Below are positions 5,870 to 6,699 of a DNA stretch of 6,699 nucleotides, piece by piece. The stretch is from Devosia equisanguinis. GTDB taxonomy: Bacteria > Pseudomonadota > Alphaproteobacteria > Rhizobiales > Devosiaceae. Where the stretch lies: contig CAMDAL010000228.1 of NCBI GenBank assembly GCA_945888565.1, positions 1 through 6,699 of the forward strand, read 5' to 3'. Numbering within the stretch: position 1 is the first letter of the stretch; every line of letters begins with the position of its first letter. The notes beneath the pieces were generated by a model, which was given only the letters and a program-made list of their open reading frames with translations, had not been told where the DNA came from and ran no database searches. Made by a program: the position numbers and the translations under genes.

Positions 5870-6699
5870 CTACGCCTTGCCGAACAGGCGCATGAGCGAC
5901 GATCGCGTGCGGCGGATCAGGCCCTTGAGCGGCTCAGGGAGTCCAAGGTAAAGCCGGCGCAATCGCCCCTCGGCGCGACCGCGCCGGCGTTCTGCCGCAG
6001 GGTAGTGCTGCGCGGCAATCGGTAGGGAGAAAGCAGCTCCGAGCTCGGCAACGCGACCGGTGCGCTCCCAATGGATCAGTCCGCGCATGATGCGGTCCCA
6101 CGCCAGCACCGTGGCCAACGCAGTGGAGAGTTCGCCGTCGCGCCCAGCGTCATGACGCTGCGCGAACGCGGCGTAGGCCTGGCCGACATAGTCGGAGAAG
6201 TCGAAGGAAGCCGGATCAGGGTCGTAGCTATCCGTAATCGCGTACCGCAGTTGGCGTTCGACGAAGCTTTGAAGGTCAGGGTAGTTCCGGTGGTGGATGT
6301 GGACGCAGGGCGACTTGAGCACCATCAGACGTCCGCCAACGACCTCCGGGGGGTGGTGGTGCCCATCACGCCAGCGGACGAATCCCTTTCGAAACAGCCT
6401 AATCTGCTGGTCCGGGTAGAATAGACCGCCCTGCACGACCTGCCCCGCAATACTGTTGTAACGCGGCAAGGCAAAGGCATCGTAGGCGCCGCCGTGCTTT
6501 TCGACCAGTTCCACGAGCATTTCGGGCGCATCGGCGCTGAGGTGCTCGTCGGAATCGAGCACCAGCGTCCACTCGGAGGCCAGCTCCGCGAGATAGTCGT
6601 TGCGAATGGCATCGACAGCGAAGGTCGGCGCGATGCTGATGACGCGACAGCCAGCCGCCTGGCAAAGCTCGACGGTGCCATCGGAACTCTGCATGTCCA
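5870..6699 (-). CDS. GT2 family glycosyltransferase, WaaE/KdtX-like, 5' end cut by window
   Basis: The frame continues to the right edge. It reads DMQSSDGTVELCQAAGCRVI before and across the first in-window ATG (6694), which is the middle of the usual 'D..S.DGT...A...G..V' block, so the true start lies beyond 6699. Counting from that Met, VLDSDEHL (45-52) is the DxD metal/donor site, preceded by an N-D-Y-L-A-E-L helix and TLVLD strand typical of the LPS-core transferase group (WaaE, KdtX). RLFRKGFVRWRDGHHHPPEV (99-118) and HIHHRNYPDLQSFVERQLRY (132-151) fit the family's acceptor half, with W-x-G/D-x-x-H and H-x-x-Y/W-like elements. The C-terminus (YLGLPEPLKGLIRRTRSSLM) is basic and possibly membrane-associated. 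It should add a sugar to a lipid-linked glycan in the cytoplasm. It heads the two-gene minus-strand block with the 5866 gene. Confidence 0.88.
   Translation of the reverse strand, partial: DMQSSDGTVELCQAAGCRVISIAPTFAVDAIRNDYLAELASEWTLVLDSDEHLSADAPEMLVELVEKHGGAYDAFALPRYNSIAGQVVQGGLFYPDQQIRLFRKGFVRWRDGHHHPPEVVGGRLMVLKSPCVHIHHRNYPDLQSFVERQLRYAITDSYDPDPASFDFSDYVGQAYAAFAQRHDAGRDGELSTALATVLAWDRIMRGLIHWERTGRVAELGAAFSLPIAAQHYPAAERRRGRAEGRLRRLYLGLPEPLKGLIRRTRSSLMRLFGKA
5875..5878 (-). promoter_or_regulatory. Ribosome binding site of the 5866 gene, inside the upstream gene's 3' end
   Basis: AAGG on the minus strand lies eight bases before the ATG at 5866-5864 and within the last codons of the upstream glycosyltransferase (stop at 5872-5870). 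This supports the chosen start and tight operon coupling. Confidence 0.5.

Noticed and set aside
5501..6424. Plus-strand frames opposite the two right-hand transferase genes
   Set aside because: They are antisense to genes with clear transferase motifs and tight operon spacing, with no ribosome binding site or recognisable product.
1..6699. CRISPR arrays, tRNA/rRNA genes, riboswitches, tandem repeats
   Set aside because: I saw no regularly spaced repeats, no tRNA-like cloverleaf with a CCA or T-loop GTTCGA/GTTCAA context, and no long direct repeats on reading both strands.

Overview
This is a GC-rich stretch of bacterial chromosome, or large replicon, and appears to be part of a surface-polysaccharide (capsule or LPS-type) biosynthesis locus. 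Codon use is strongly GC3-biased. Together with the IS1380-type transposase remnant, this suggests a proteobacterium, most likely an alphaproteobacterium. That placement is an inference from general sequence style, not from a marker gene.

Layout. Positions 1 to about 1167 hold no intact gene. They look like an eroded accessory strip: a possible open-frame tail from the left edge (1-170), a frameshifted gene relic on the minus strand (about 218-393), the last 37 codons of an IS1380-family transposase on the plus strand (445-558, traceable from about 429), and a coding-like orphan fragment on the minus strand (743-1072, with the same frame open up to the next gene). From 1168 to the right edge the window is fully coding, with five glycan genes in three transcription blocks. 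The first is a minus-strand pair, 3545->1941 (degenerate nucleotidyltransferase fused to an APH/choline-kinase-like phosphotransferase) and 1944->1168 (complete LicC-like nucleotidyltransferase), joined by an ATGA stop/start overlap. The second is a divergent plus-strand GT2 glycosyltransferase (3662-5119). The third is a minus-strand pair of GT-A-type glycosyltransferases, a WaaE-like GT2 running off the right edge (6699->5870) followed after 3 bases by a second putative transferase (5866->5105). The GT2 gene and this last gene converge and overlap by 15 bases at their 3' ends.

How the genes may work together (inference). The fused kinase and the stand-alone nucleotidyltransferase resemble the enzyme types that phosphorylate a small molecule and activate it as a nucleotide derivative, as LicA and LicC do for phosphocholine. 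The three glycosyltransferases would build the chain that receives the decoration. The substrate cannot be read from the sequence. The most distinctive point is that the nucleotidyltransferase-like half of the fusion lacks the usual sugar-nucleotidyltransferase signature residues, including the GDT aspartate (GGT here). The translationally coupled neighbour keeps its equivalents.
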